Source: JACPPO01 sp965262505 | Lineage (GTDB): Bacteria; Acidobacteriota; Vicinamibacteria; Vicinamibacterales; UBA2999 | DNA: 64,000 bases | Assembly: GCA_965262505.1 (NCBI GenBank) | Contig: CBDHFM010000030.1 | Coordinates: 2,232,001 to 2,296,000 of the forward strand | Reading direction: 5' to 3' | In this document: positions 16,167 to 26,044 of the stretch, piece after piece | Position numbering within the stretch: position 1 is the first letter of the stretch | Layout of the letters: each line of letters opens with the position of its first letter | Program-made: the position numbers and the translations under genes | Notes under the pieces: model-generated | Databases searched by the model: none | Seen by the model: only the letters and a program-made list of their open reading frames with translations | What the model was told of the DNA's origin: nothing

Positions 16167-17252
16167 GTGACCAACCGCATAACTACGCCGCCCGAAGCGC
16201 GGACGGTGATCGTCGGTGTTGATACGCATAAGCATGTCCACGTCGCGGTGGCAATCGACAGCTGGGGGATCCGTCTGGGCGATCACGCGTTCGTAGTGGA
16301 CTCGGGTGGCTACGAGGCTCTGGTCACGTGGGCCGAGACACACGGGCGGATTGAGGCGTTCGGGATCGAAGGCACCGGGAGCTACGGCGCTGGCCTGGCA
16401 CGGGCCGTCCGCCGAGCCGGGCATCATATCGTGGAAGTGAATCGGGGCGACCGCCGTACACGCCGCGCCGCCGGCAAGTCCGACACCATCGACGCCGAGG
16501 TGGCGGCGCGGTCCCTGCTCGCGGGGCAGTCGACGGCCATCCCCAAGACCGCGGACGGCGCCGTCGAGATGATCCGCCAGCTCAAGATCACACGGGATAC
16601 CGCCATGAAAGCGCGCACCACGGCGATGAACACGCTGAAGCAGATCATCGTGCAGGCCCCGCCCGTCCTGCGAGAAGCCCTCCACGACCTCACCGATCAC
16701 GGCCTGCTCACGCGCTGCGCCGGACTCCGACCGGGCCCCATCGACACGCCCATCGCGTCCGCCAAACACACCCTCCGGTCGCTCGCCCGTCGGTGGATGG
16801 CTCTCGCCGAGGAAATCGCGCTGCACGACCAGCACCTCGCGCGTCTCACCACCGCGACATCACCGACCCTCTGCGAGGGCTTCGGTGTGGGCGCCCACAC
16901 CGCGGCTGAGCTGTTGATCATCTTCGGCGATAACCCCGACCGGATTCGTTCGGAGGCCGCCTTTGCGAAGCTCTGCGGCGCCTGCCCGATCCCGGCCTCG
17001 TCTGGGATGACCACCGGGCGGCACCGCCTCAATCGAGGCGGCCACCGACACGCCAACGCGGCCCTCTATCGAGCCGTCATCGTCCGGATGCAATTCCACC
17101 AACCGACCCGCGACTACGTCGCCCGACGCATCGCCGCTGGCCGGACCAAACGCGACATCATCCGCTGCCTGAAACGCTTCCTCGCGCGAGAGATCTACCA
17201 GCGCGTCATGACCGACTTCCGCGCTCGTCAAGAGATCATCCAGGCCGCCTGA
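16167..17252 (+). CDS. IS110-family transposase (DEDD/serine recombinase)
   Basis: 361 residues. The N-terminal DEDD domain shows VIVGVDTHKHVHVAV, FGIEGTGSYGAGLA and KSDTIDAEVAARS; the C-terminal Tnp20 domain shows GFGVGAHTAAELL and CGACPIPASSGMTTGRH with the candidate catalytic serine, then a closing helical part. Length fits the family (about 330-400). It appears intact. It has no long inverted repeats, as expected, and the right end probably lies near 17260-17280 at CTTGACATATAGGGG. Confidence 0.88.
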   Translation: MTNRITTPPEARTVIVGVDTHKHVHVAVAIDSWGIRLGDHAFVVDSGGYEALVTWAETHGRIEAFGIEGTGSYGAGLARAVRRAGHHIVEVNRGDRRTRRAAGKSDTIDAEVAARSLLAGQSTAIPKTADGAVEMIRQLKITRDTAMKARTTAMNTLKQIIVQAPPVLREALHDLTDHGLLTRCAGLRPGPIDTPIASAKHTLRSLARRWMALAEEIALHDQHLARLTTATSPTLCEGFGVGAHTAAELLIIFGDNPDRIRSEAAFAKLCGACPIPASSGMTTGRHRLNRGGHRHANAALYRAVIVRMQFHQPTRDYVARRIAAGRTKRDIIRCLKRFLAREIYQRVMTDFRARQEIIQAA

Positions 17253-17306
17253 AGGAGTGTCTTGACATATAGGGGCGTCAGTACCATTGCGCGTCCGCGC
17301 GTCCCG

Positions 17307-19925
17307 TCAGAACGAGACGGTCGCGGTCATCGAGATCGTCCGCGGCGCGCCGAGCCAGGCCGCGTTCTCCGTGATGGCCGACAGATAGGCTTTGTCGAGC
17401 AGGTTGTTCGCCACGATCGAGAATTCCGTCGACCGCAGCAGCTCGCTCACCGCCTCGCCTGAGAAACTGACATAGGCGTCCACCAACCAGTAGTCATCCG
17501 CGTACCAGTCCGCCGTCAGGCTGACGCGCCGCGACGACGTGTACTTGGCGGTCAGGCCCGTACCCAGCGGTCCGCTCCGGTCGAGCGAGACAACCCACAA
17601 CTGGTCCGGCACGCCGGTGACGTCGGTCCCAGCCACGATGCCCTGGTTGGCGTCGACGAGCGGATCGCCGCTCCCGACGTACGCCGAGTCGTTGAACGTG
17701 TAGGCGGTGTAGAACGACATCTGGCGCGGCAACTGCACCGTTGCCGAGAGCTCGATGCCGCTCGTGTCGATGCCGCCGGCGTTGAAGTACGCGCCGCCGC
17801 CTGGGATGAGGTAGTTAGGACCGGCGGGCGTTTGCGGACCGAGGTAGAAGATCCGGTTCTCGAAATCGATGGTGTACCAGGTGGCGCCCAGCGCAAACCG
17901 ATCTCCCGCATACTGCAGGCCGACATCGACGTTGGAGGCGGTTTCAGGCTCGAGGAGGTCGAGGCTCCGTCCCGGCACCTCGAGGAGCGTGGCGCTGAGC
18001 GCCTTGAAATTCTCGGCATAGCCGGCGAACAGGTCCAGCCCCGCGACCGGTGTCTCGTACGTCACGCCGCCGGAGAAGAGCAGGTTCGAATCGGAGTCGA
18101 CCGCCCGGGCCGGGTCGACGTTGAACAGGTCCTCCCGCGACACGCCGACCAGAAACTGCTTGATGCCGCCGCTCAGGGCGAACGGGCCGGCGTACAGCGT
18201 CTCCTCCACGTACCACTTGAAGACGTGCTGCGGGAAGTCCCATTCGTACTGGTGCCAGTAGGCCTGCTCGGTCCAGTTGAAGTTGAGCGTCGGATCCAGC
18301 ATCTGATGCCAGTCGCGGCCCAGGTCCCGCCGCGAGTCCTCGTACCAGAGGCCGGCGCGCAGCGTGCTGCCAGCGGCGCCGACGGTGGTGAACCACTCCT
18401 CGTCGAGCGTCACGCCCACACGGTCCTTGCCGTAGTGGCTGTGGCGATACGACTGCACCGCCGTGGCGCCCGGGTGGCACGCCGGGTCGACCCCCGGGCC
18501 GCCCGAGCCGTAGTAGTTGAAGATGTAGGACGACGTGCATCCTGGCGTCGGGCCGACGGCGACGCCGTCCCGGTTCACGAAACGGATCAGCCCCAGTTGC
18601 GCGCCGCCCTGTACCGGTGCCCGGCCCATCAGCTCCGATTCCGGTCCGCCGCCGTCGTCGGTGACGTCGGCAATGTAGGGGGGCAGCCAGTCACCGCGGC
18701 CCCGGTTGCGATGGACATAGAATCCGCCGCTCAGTGAGGTGACGTCGCTGAACGCCCAGTCCGCCTTCAGGTAGGCGAACGTGTTGTTCCGCCGCGTCTG
18801 CCAGCCGGGCCGGTAGAACTGGTTCAGGTACGGGACGCCGGGCCAGTCGCCGACCAAGCGGTCCCAACGCGGGTTGGCCAGGAAGTCGCCCTCACTGTAG
18901 AGCCGCTGGTAGGTGTCCTCGTGAATGCTGTCGTACGAGAGGTAGCTGGTGAGGTCGAGGCGCCCGTGCGACGAGACCAGCTTGGCGGCGACGTGCTCCC
19001 GCTCGTTCCGCGCCGAACCCTGCACCCAGTCGGTCGCCTCCTGGCGAACCGCTGAGATCCACGCGCGGGTCTCGCCGCCGAACAGCGGCCCGGTGTCGAC
19101 CCGCATGGCGAACCGCTTGCCGTCGTTCTCGCCGATGGTGGTCGACGCGGTGTAGGTCCGCTCGGCCGCCGGCTCGTCCGTCAGGTAGTTGAACGTGCCG
19201 CCCAGCGCTTCGACCGAGCGGGAGGCGATGTCGGCCGTTCCCTGCGATACCTCGACGCCCCCGAGATTCATCGGATCGATGAACCGGTTCGCCTTGGCGC
19301 CGCTGAAGTAGTCGGACGTCCCGTTCGGAAACCCGTCGATGGTGGTGCCGATCTGCGCCTCGCTGATGGTCACCTGGAAGCCGCGCACGGCGACGTTGCT
19401 CGACCAGTCGTCGAAGCCGTACGCGTCCCCCTCCTGGATGGAGACGCCGGGGAGGTTGTCCACCACCGACGTCACGCTGGTGATGTTCGACTGCTGCAGC
19501 CGCATCGGCTCGGCCACGACGTTGCGTGCGAAGATGCGGGGCTCCTCGGCGACGACGCTGACCGTGGCAAGCAGCCGCGCGATCTGCAGCGTGATCGGGA
19601 CCGTTTCCGTGGCGCCCGCCCCGAGGGAGACCGGGACCTCCACCGTCTCGAACCCCGGCAGGATCGCCGTGACGACATAGTCGCCCGGCGCCAGACCGGC
19701 GGCCGTGTAGGCGCCGTCCGCACCGGTGATATGTTCCTGGCGCCCGCCGGGGCCGGTCACCGTCACCACGACGCCGGGCAACGGGGTGCCGTTCGCGTCG
19801 ACGACCGCGCCGTCAATCGATCCGGCTGGCTGGGCCGCCGCCGGCGCGGCGACCAGCAACGACAGTAGCAGGGCGGCGACGGCGAATCGGCCAGGGGTGC
19901 AGGCGGGCGGTGTCATGACTGTCAT
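17307..19925 (-). CDS. TonB-dependent receptor with carboxypeptidase-regulatory domain
   Basis: 872 residues. Signal peptide to about residue 31 (AAPAAAQ), an Ig-like CarboxypepD_reg domain at about 33-115 (GSIDGAVVDANGTPLPGVVV), a plug domain at about 130-260 (RDIA-type GGVEVSQGTADI), and a large 22-strand-type barrel ending in the outer-membrane signature ISMTATVSF. It imports an unknown ligand across the outer membrane using TonB energy. No periplasmic partner is adjacent. It is intact, unlike the two other TonB receptors in the window. Confidence 0.9.
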   Translation of the reverse strand: MTVMTPPACTPGRFAVAALLLSLLVAAPAAAQPAGSIDGAVVDANGTPLPGVVVTVTGPGGRQEHITGADGAYTAAGLAPGDYVVTAILPGFETVEVPVSLGAGATETVPITLQIARLLATVSVVAEEPRIFARNVVAEPMRLQQSNITSVTSVVDNLPGVSIQEGDAYGFDDWSSNVAVRGFQVTISEAQIGTTIDGFPNGTSDYFSGAKANRFIDPMNLGGVEVSQGTADIASRSVEALGGTFNYLTDEPAAERTYTASTTIGENDGKRFAMRVDTGPLFGGETRAWISAVRQEATDWVQGSARNEREHVAAKLVSSHGRLDLTSYLSYDSIHEDTYQRLYSEGDFLANPRWDRLVGDWPGVPYLNQFYRPGWQTRRNNTFAYLKADWAFSDVTSLSGGFYVHRNRGRGDWLPPYIADVTDDGGGPESELMGRAPVQGGAQLGLIRFVNRDGVAVGPTPGCTSSYIFNYYGSGGPGVDPACHPGATAVQSYRHSHYGKDRVGVTLDEEWFTTVGAAGSTLRAGLWYEDSRRDLGRDWHQMLDPTLNFNWTEQAYWHQYEWDFPQHVFKWYVEETLYAGPFALSGGIKQFLVGVSREDLFNVDPARAVDSDSNLLFSGGVTYETPVAGLDLFAGYAENFKALSATLLEVPGRSLDLLEPETASNVDVGLQYAGDRFALGATWYTIDFENRIFYLGPQTPAGPNYLIPGGGAYFNAGGIDTSGIELSATVQLPRQMSFYTAYTFNDSAYVGSGDPLVDANQGIVAGTDVTGVPDQLWVVSLDRSGPLGTGLTAKYTSSRRVSLTADWYADDYWLVDAYVSFSGEAVSELLRSTEFSIVANNLLDKAYLSAITENAAWLGAPRTISMTATVSF

Positions 19926-20535
19926 GCGGGCGGTCTCCTCTCCGAGATTCTACTCGCCAGACGACTGCCGGAAACACCCGGGAATCACCGGAACATTCCC
20001 GGAGAACGGGCCGGTTGCGTGCGGTGTCTGGCGAGGCGCGGCACACGACTGCTGGGACCCGTGAGGCCCGCACCGGGCTGCGCGGATCGGGCGGGGTCGA
20101 GGGCCTCTTCCGGGCAGTGGAGGTCCTGGCACACAGGCGTTGGTGCATGCACAGAAACGGACTCGCAGCGCCCCAGGCCCCACAGGCCGTCGCGCCCTGG
20201 ACGACCGCACGCGGGCGCGCGCACGCACAGGCACCTCACACTCCCCGAGCTTCGTGAGATCCCAGTTCACACGATGCGTTTGGACATTCCCACGGGATGC
20301 GGCCGGCTCATCCGACTTGCAGTTGACGGCGGTCGGTGGAATCATGCCTGCTTCCGCGCGCTGCGGTCGGGCGTGTCGCTGGCGAAGTACGGGCGTGCAT
20401 GGACCTGTGCATCTCCGCTGCGCGAAGGGGACGTCATCCAGCGCCGCATGACCAACCCAGACGCCCAGGTGGTGGCGTTCAGGCACGACGACTTCGCCCC
20501 GGGCACGTGCGGGGCGGCGGCAGCCCCGCTACCCT
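19926..20535. other. Intergenic stretch without recognised gene
   Basis: About 610 bases between the divergent TonB receptor and BCCT transporter genes. Several GC-rich open frames exist on both strands, but none has a convincing start, codon pattern or family match. It presumably holds the promoters of both flanking genes; I see no clear hexamers, operators or RNA structure to name. Confidence 0.5.
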
Positions 20536-22089
20536 ATGGCTGAGATCGCGAAGATCGACTACACGCTGGGTCAGGACAACGTCCAGGTGCTCGGCCTCGA
20601 CATCCACAATCCGGTCTTCGTCGTCTCCAGTCTCACCGTCATCGCGTTCGTCGCCGGGGTGCTGGCATTCCAGGCGGAGGCGGCGGTCGCGTTTGAAGCA
20701 CTGCGCGCGTGGCTTCTGTCGACCTTCGACTGGGTGTTCATGGGCGTGGGCAACTTCTTCGTCCTCTTCTGCCTGCTGCTGGTGGCGACGCCGCTCGGCC
20801 GCGTGCGCCTGGGCGGCGCGGATGCCCGGCCGGACTATTCCCGATCGGCGTGGTTCGCCATGTTGTTCGCCGCCGGGATCGGCATCGGCCTGATGTTTTT
20901 CGGGGTGTCGGAGCCGGTGGAGCATTTCCTGCGACCGCCGCTCGGGCTCGAGACGGCCGACACGGCGGCGGCGCGCCTTGGCATGGCCGGCGCCATCTAC
21001 CACTGGGGCATCCATGGGTGGGCCATCTACGCGGTGGTGGCGCTGTCGATCGCCTTCGCGTCGTACAACCTCGGCCTGCCGCTGACGCTGCGGTCGGCGC
21101 TCTATCCGCTCATGGGGACGGCGGTGTGGGGCCGGTTCGGCCACGGCCTCGACATCCTCGCCGTCTTCGCTACGCTCTTCGGACTGGCCACGTCGCTCGG
21201 TCTGGGTGCCCAACAGGTGGCCGCGGGGCTCGCCCACCTGTGGGGCACGCCGGCGACCGACACCACCCACGTGCTGCTGATCATCGGCATCACTGGCATG
21301 GCGCTGGCGTCGGTCGTCAGCGGGATGGAGAAGGGGATCAAGCGGCTGAGCGAGGTCAACGTGCTGCTCGCCCTGCTGCTGCTGGCGTTCGTGCTGACGG
21401 TCGGACCGACGCGCGACATCGCCACCGGCACCGTGACCAGCCTCGGCCAGTATCTCTCGGCGCTCGGACCGCTCAGTAACTGGGTGGGCCGCGAGGACCT
21501 CGACTTCATGCACGGCTGGACGACCTTTTTCTGGGCCTGGTGGATCGCGTGGGCCCCCTTCGTCGGCCTGTTCATCGCCCGGGTCTCACGCGGCCGGACG
21601 GTGCGCGAGCTGATCGCCTGCATGCTGATCATGCCGACGCTGGTTGCCGCGCTCTGGATGAACGCCTTCGGCGGGACTGCGGTGTCGCAGTACGTCGATG
21701 GTGGCCATCCCGACGTGATCGCGGCGGTGCAGGCGCAACGGCCGGAGATCGCCCTGTTCGCGCTGCTGGACACGCTGCCGCTTGCGCCCGTCATGTCGGT
21801 CTTCGGCCTCGTGCTCATCGTGGTGTTCTTCGTCACCTCCTCCGACTCCGGATCGCTGGTCATCGACACCATCACCGCGGGCGGCAAGCTGGACACGCCG
21901 GTGCCCCAGCGCGTGTTCTGGTGCATCTTCGAGGGGCTGGTCGCCATCGCGCTGCTGCTCGGCGGCGGCCTCGTGGCCGCGCAGGCGGCCACCCTCGCCG
22001 TCGGCCTCCCCGTCGCGCTGGTGCTGGTTGCCATGTGCTACAGCACCTGGAAGGGGCTGCGCGCGAGCACGGCGGGCACGGCCCGTTAA
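20536..22089 (+). CDS. BCCT-family betaine/choline/carnitine transporter
   Basis: 517 residues with about 12 membrane segments. The family signatures are present: GIGIGLMFFGVSEP near residue 115, WGIHGWAIYAVVAL near 157, and the tryptophan-rich WTTFFWAWWIAWAPFVGLF near 330 that forms the substrate site, followed by SGSLVIDTITAGG. BCCT carriers take up quaternary ammonium osmolytes using sodium or proton gradients in the inner membrane. The C-terminal tail is short, so osmosensory regulation of the BetP kind is unlikely. It stands alone on its strand before bioA. Confidence 0.9.
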   Translation: MAEIAKIDYTLGQDNVQVLGLDIHNPVFVVSSLTVIAFVAGVLAFQAEAAVAFEALRAWLLSTFDWVFMGVGNFFVLFCLLLVATPLGRVRLGGADARPDYSRSAWFAMLFAAGIGIGLMFFGVSEPVEHFLRPPLGLETADTAAARLGMAGAIYHWGIHGWAIYAVVALSIAFASYNLGLPLTLRSALYPLMGTAVWGRFGHGLDILAVFATLFGLATSLGLGAQQVAAGLAHLWGTPATDTTHVLLIIGITGMALASVVSGMEKGIKRLSEVNVLLALLLLAFVLTVGPTRDIATGTVTSLGQYLSALGPLSNWVGREDLDFMHGWTTFFWAWWIAWAPFVGLFIARVSRGRTVRELIACMLIMPTLVAALWMNAFGGTAVSQYVDGGHPDVIAAVQAQRPEIALFALLDTLPLAPVMSVFGLVLIVVFFVTSSDSGSLVIDTITAGGKLDTPVPQRVFWCIFEGLVAIALLLGGGLVAAQAATLAVGLPVALVLVAMCYSTWKGLRASTAGTAR

Positions 22090-22159
22090 CCCGCCACAGC
22101 AGCCACAACGATCGCGTGGGAAATGACCCCGGATTTGCTTCAAGACTTCAGAAAGTCGG

Positions 22160-23461
22160 ATGAGGAACATGCCGGATACGCATTGGAAGGAACTGCTGGC
22201 TGCAGACCGCGCGCAGGTCTGGCATCCCTACTCGGCGATGCCGGGGAGAACCCCCGTGTTTCCTGTTGTTTCCGCCGAAGGCGTTCGGCTGCGCCTCGCC
22301 GACGGCACAGAACTCATCGACGGCATGTCGTCCTGGTGGTGCGCCATCCATGGTTACAATCATCCTGTTCTGAATCGAGTCATCGAAGACCAACTTGGCT
22401 CCATGTCCCACGTCATGTTCGGCGGGCTCACACACGAACCCGGGATCCGGCTGGCCGAAAGACTCATCCAGATAGCACCCCCGGGGCTCACTGCCGTCTT
22501 CTTTTCGGATTCCGGGTCGGTGGCTGTCGAAGTCGCGATGAAAATGGCGATCCAGTATCAAGCCGCGTGTGGAAAACCTGGCAAACAGAAGATGCTAGCC
22601 CTACGCGGTGCGTATCACGGCGATACGCTGGGCGCCATGGCGGTGTGCGATCCCGTGACGAGCATGCACCACCTCTTCACCGGTGTCCTCACGCCACACT
22701 TCTTTGCTGAACGTCCGCGCGTTCGCTTCGGCGAAGAGTGGCAGTCCGATGACGTGACTCCTCTTGCGGAGGTATTGGAGAGCCATTCCGGCGAGATTGC
22801 CGCCGTGATACTGGAGCCGGTTGTCCAGGGGGCGGGTGGAATGTGGTTTTACCATCCCGAGTACCTACGCGCGGTACGTCGGCTTTGCGACACACATGAC
22901 GTACTGCTGATCGCAGATGAAATTGCCACTGGATTCGGCCGTAGCGGCAAGCTCTTCGCGTGTGAGCATGCCGGTATCAGTCCCGACATCCTCTGCCTTG
23001 GAAAGGCGTTGACGGGAGGATACATGACTCTGGCGGGGACTCTCGCCACGACGGCCTTGAGTGCAGCGATCTCCGAAGGCGACGGTGCGTTCATGCATGG
23101 CCCGACGTTCATGGCCAATCCGTTGGCCTGCGCCGTAGCGGGCGCGAGCATTGAGTTACTCTTGTCGTCGGACTGGGGATCCACCGTCGCCCGCATCGAG
23201 CAACAACTGGCCTCCGGACTCGAATCCTGCCGCGACTTCGAACAGGTCGCCGACGTTCGCGTGTTGGGTGCGATCGGCGTCGTCGAACTCAAAGAGCCTG
23301 TGGACATGCAGGTCATGCTGCACGAGTTCGTCGGGCGCGGTGTCTGGGTCAGGCCGTTCAAGAATCTTGTCTACGTAATGCCGCCTTTTGTCATCAGTCC
23401 TGACGACCTGTCATGTGTCACAGAGGCGATCGTGGAGGTTGTGGCTGGGCTGGCGGGGTAG
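22160..23461 (+). CDS. bioA: Adenosylmethionine-8-amino-7-oxononanoate aminotransferase
   Basis: 433 residues, a class III PLP aminotransferase that makes 7,8-diaminopelargonate in biotin synthesis, using SAM as amino donor. Diagnostic segments: VWHPYSAMP, the BioA-specific SSWWCAIHGYNHP, LLIADEIATGFGRSG, the PLP lysine in LGKALTGGYM (about residue 280) and HGPTFMANPLACAV. A start three codons later (ATG at 22169) is equally possible. No other bio genes lie nearby, and an IS remnant follows at 23473. Confidence 0.92.
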   Translation: MRNMPDTHWKELLAADRAQVWHPYSAMPGRTPVFPVVSAEGVRLRLADGTELIDGMSSWWCAIHGYNHPVLNRVIEDQLGSMSHVMFGGLTHEPGIRLAERLIQIAPPGLTAVFFSDSGSVAVEVAMKMAIQYQAACGKPGKQKMLALRGAYHGDTLGAMAVCDPVTSMHHLFTGVLTPHFFAERPRVRFGEEWQSDDVTPLAEVLESHSGEIAAVILEPVVQGAGGMWFYHPEYLRAVRRLCDTHDVLLIADEIATGFGRSGKLFACEHAGISPDILCLGKALTGGYMTLAGTLATTALSAAISEGDGAFMHGPTFMANPLACAVAGASIELLLSSDWGSTVARIEQQLASGLESCRDFEQVADVRVLGAIGVVELKEPVDMQVMLHEFVGRGVWVRPFKNLVYVMPPFVISPDDLSCVTEAIVEVVAGLAG

Positions 23462-23472
23462 CGCGAACCCGA

Positions 23473-23622
23473 GGCGTTGTTGCACGAATCGTCTCTGGCC
23501 CGCACGAGGCCAATCGACAGGATCCTCACCTGCCGATGCGATACGACACTGGTCGGCCGAGGGCGGTCATCCGATTCAGGATCTCACCGCCGAGGACGAC
23601 CTCACTCCCCTGTCCAGGGTGA
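23473..23622 (-). mobile_element. IS903-like element, left-end remnant
   Basis: About 150 bases starting GGCGTTGTTGCACGAATC that match the left end of the complete copies at 26860 and 35807 (including the 3' end of the transposase on the minus strand), then break off where IS30 sequence begins. The remnant is in the same orientation as all other copies in the window. Confidence 0.8.
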
Positions 23623-23865
23623 ATTCAGGGGGTCGATGCAACATGAGCCAGGACTGGAGGTCTCATGGTGCGACGACGTGGTCCACGTCTGACGGCCGCA
23701 CAAAAGGCGGAGCTGTGGCGCCGCTGGCGGCAAGGGGAATCGCTGAATGCCATCGGCCGGGCCCTCGGCCGGATTTCCAAGTGCGTCCAATACATCGTGG
23801 TGGGGGCCGGCGGCGTTCCGCCAGTCCCCCGGCACCGCGCACGCCAGGCGCTGACGCTCGCCGAG
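23623..23865 (+). pseudogene. IS30-family transposase, N-terminal part
   Basis: From ATG at 23665 the frame reads VRRRGPRLTAAQKAELWRRW, QGESLNAIGRALGR and RARQALTLAE, the IS30 N-terminal helix-turn-helix. At codon 67 it runs into the MITE at 23866 and ends at 23880 after GVVA. The DDE core is gone. The leader GGGGTCGATGCAACATGAGCC ahead of it is probably the IS30 left end. Confidence 0.75.
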
Positions 23866-24107
23866 GGCGTTGTTGCATGAAGCCCCTCGCGGGTGAGGTG
23901 GTTTGGCCCGCACTTCTCCTGACGCTGTGCTCCCAGTGGCTTCAGCCGCCGGATGGGGCCCGCTAAATGGCCGATTAGCGGGCTCTTATCGGCCGAATAT
24001 CCCATGATCAGCGTCGATCTCCGGGTGCCCGCCCCGCCTCACGTCAGGGCCACAGCCGGCCCACGACGCGCGACCCCACCCCCACAGGGTATTCATGCAA
24101 CAACGCC
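23866..24107. mobile_element. 242-bp MITE-like element, copy 1
   Basis: Bounded by GGCGTTGTTGCATGAA and its exact inverse TTCATGCAACAACGCC, the same termini as the IS903-like element. It has no gene. It is identical by eye over all 242 bases to the copy at 35181-35422. Its first about 55 bases resemble the inverted right end of the IS903-like element (GTTTGGCCCGCACTTCTC in both) and its last about 35 bases resemble the same right end directly. It is inserted between IS30 and IS110 fragments and truncates both reading frames. Confidence 0.85.
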
Positions 24108-24920
24108 ATACTTCGCGCGCAGGTCCGGGTTGTAACGGGTCGCCGCCAATGCCGGCATGTAGAGCAGCCGCCGCGCCCGCGCCCGGCCGCCCTGGATGAA
24201 GCTGCGGCCCTGCCAGGCGCCGGATTGCCGAGTAACGGGCGCGAGGCCGGCCAGGCTGGCGACCGCCTTGGCGTCGAGGCGGCCGAGCTCCGGCATCTGG
24301 GTCAGCAGGCCCGCCGCGGTGATGCGAGACACGCCCGGGATCGACGTCAGGATCTCGGTCCGCCGGGCCAGCCCCTCGTCTTCGGCCAGCCGTTTCCCGA
24401 TCTCGGTATCGATGGCGGCCAGATGCCGGTCGAGCTGCGCCAGCCGATGCTTGTGCTGCTGCTTCAGCAACCGATGCTGAACCTGCTTCTGGCGGTTCAG
24501 GGCGGCGGTGCGGTCTTTGACCAGCGCGTCGCGCGCCACCTGCAGTTCCTCGAGGGCGCGCTGCGCCGACGACGAGGCCTCGGTGGGCCGCAGGTCCACC
24601 GCGGCGCCCATCTGCGCCAGCACCCGCGCGTCCACCGCGTCGGTCTTGGCCCGTTGGCCGATGGCCTGCGCAAAGCGCCGCGCTTGCAACGGGTTGACAC
24701 GCACCAGCGGCAACCCGGCCTCGAGCAGCGCTTCCTCGAAGGCGCGGTGCCACCGTCCGGTCGGCTCGTAGGTGACGGCGCGAACCGGCACCTCGACCCA
24801 CGCGATCAGCGCCTTGAATCCCGCCGCGTCATTGGGGAACCGCGCGGCCTGGCCGGCGGGCACCACGTACACGTCGAGATGCGTTTTCGAGATATCAACA
24901 CCGACGGTAGAATTGGGCAT
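24093..24920 (-). pseudogene. IS110-family transposase, C-terminus cut by MITE
   Basis: About 275 residues from MPNSTVGVDISKTHLDVYV. The DEDD domain is present (VTYEPTGRWHRAFEEAL, KTDAVDARVLAQM) and the Tnp20 part reaches SIPGVSRITAAGLL and TRQSGAWQGRSFIQGGR before RAKYG, where the MITE end supplies VVA and a stop. About 40-50 residues are missing compared with full members. Upstream, 24921-25110 is non-coding with a perfect GGCGGCGC/GCGCCGCC hairpin, where an IS110 bridge RNA would lie. Confidence 0.8.
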
Positions 24921-25175
24921 CTTTCCTGCTCCTGTGCTTGTCATTCGAGCCTTCACGCTCACGTATCCATTCAGGACGTAGGAAAAGACGGTGGCGACCA
25001 CACTGCGCGACGGCCCCTCGACGGCCAGCGGAGGACACGGTCCGACCACCGCCTGCCCGGCGGCGCTTTGCCAGAGGCGCCGCCTGGGCTGGGCCCTCTC
25101 AAGGCCCATTCCTCGCTAATCGTAAACAGACAAGCGGAGGACGGCGGAGCCGTTGACGCGACCGGCGTGCGGAGG

Positions 25176-25820
25176 CTATTCCTGGCTTTTTCCGGGTCCG
25201 GGTCCGGCCGCAAGTCCATAGAACATCTCGTTGAGCCATTTGCGACGATCCTCAAGCATTGCAACGTACTTTTTGTCATCCCACCGGGTGAGGTCGTCGA
25301 CCATTGACTCTACGGTCAATACGTCGGCCAGTTTGAAGTTTTCTCGAACGTCTGCACACCCCATCGGGGTTGCCGCTCCCCAAATAAGAATTGCGCCATC
25401 GACAGCGACGGGGACGGGGAGCCGGACGGAGCGCCTACACTTAACGGTCACTCTCGCTGCGCTGGGTTCGCGTGCGGCGCGGAGGAACGAGCGAAACGCG
25501 GGCTTCGTCGTGTGATGGTCCAGTTGCTCGGGGGATGTGAGGACGAAATATTTGAATTTCTCGTACTCGATCTCGCACTTCATCTCGGCCACGTATGTCT
25601 TGGTCGACTCCTTGTGCCGCAACGTGAAATCCAACGTTGATCTGGTTGCCTCACCATCAAAGCGCACTGTGGGTCGCCCTAGGTTTTTGTAGGGTGCGCC
25701 AGCCGATGCTGACCATCGGCGCACGATGTTCTCGCTAAAGATTCCGAACACACGAGACAGAAACTTCGCCCGGTCCCCGGCCCCAGGCACTTGGAACAGG
25801 TTTATGAATCCAGATGGCAT
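25176..25820 (-). CDS. Unknown protein with PD-(D/E)XK-like nuclease motif
   Basis: 214 residues. A DF/E-x-K arrangement is visible: STLDFTLRHK with D64, then YVAEMKCEIEY with E79 and K81, in a beta-beta-alpha context expected of PD-(D/E)XK nucleases. The remainder (VAVDGAILIWGAATP, DVLTVESMVDDLTRWDDKK) is unassigned. It lies between IS110 and a SprT-like gene on the same strand. The nuclease reading is inference from motif spacing; a hypothetical restriction-like protein is the safest name. Confidence 0.5.
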   Translation of the reverse strand: MPSGFINLFQVPGAGDRAKFLSRVFGIFSENIVRRWSASAGAPYKNLGRPTVRFDGEATRSTLDFTLRHKESTKTYVAEMKCEIEYEKFKYFVLTSPEQLDHHTTKPAFRSFLRAAREPSAARVTVKCRRSVRLPVPVAVDGAILIWGAATPMGCADVRENFKLADVLTVESMVDDLTRWDDKKYVAMLEDRRKWLNEMFYGLAAGPGPGKSQE

Positions 25821-26044
25821 TGGCCCGGTTCACCTCGCGACACAGGCCGTGAGGGTGGCGACCACGAGGGGGATGCAGACAACGTGGCGACTCATGACGG
25901 CTATTCCACGAGGCGCAGTTGCGACGGCGCGATACGTGGCGGTGATGGCACGAGCGGCAGCGCCACCTTGACGGAGTGACTCCATCTGCTCGCGCATAGC
26001 GAGCACGCTGTGGTCGTCGCCGCCGGGATAGACATCATCCCGCC

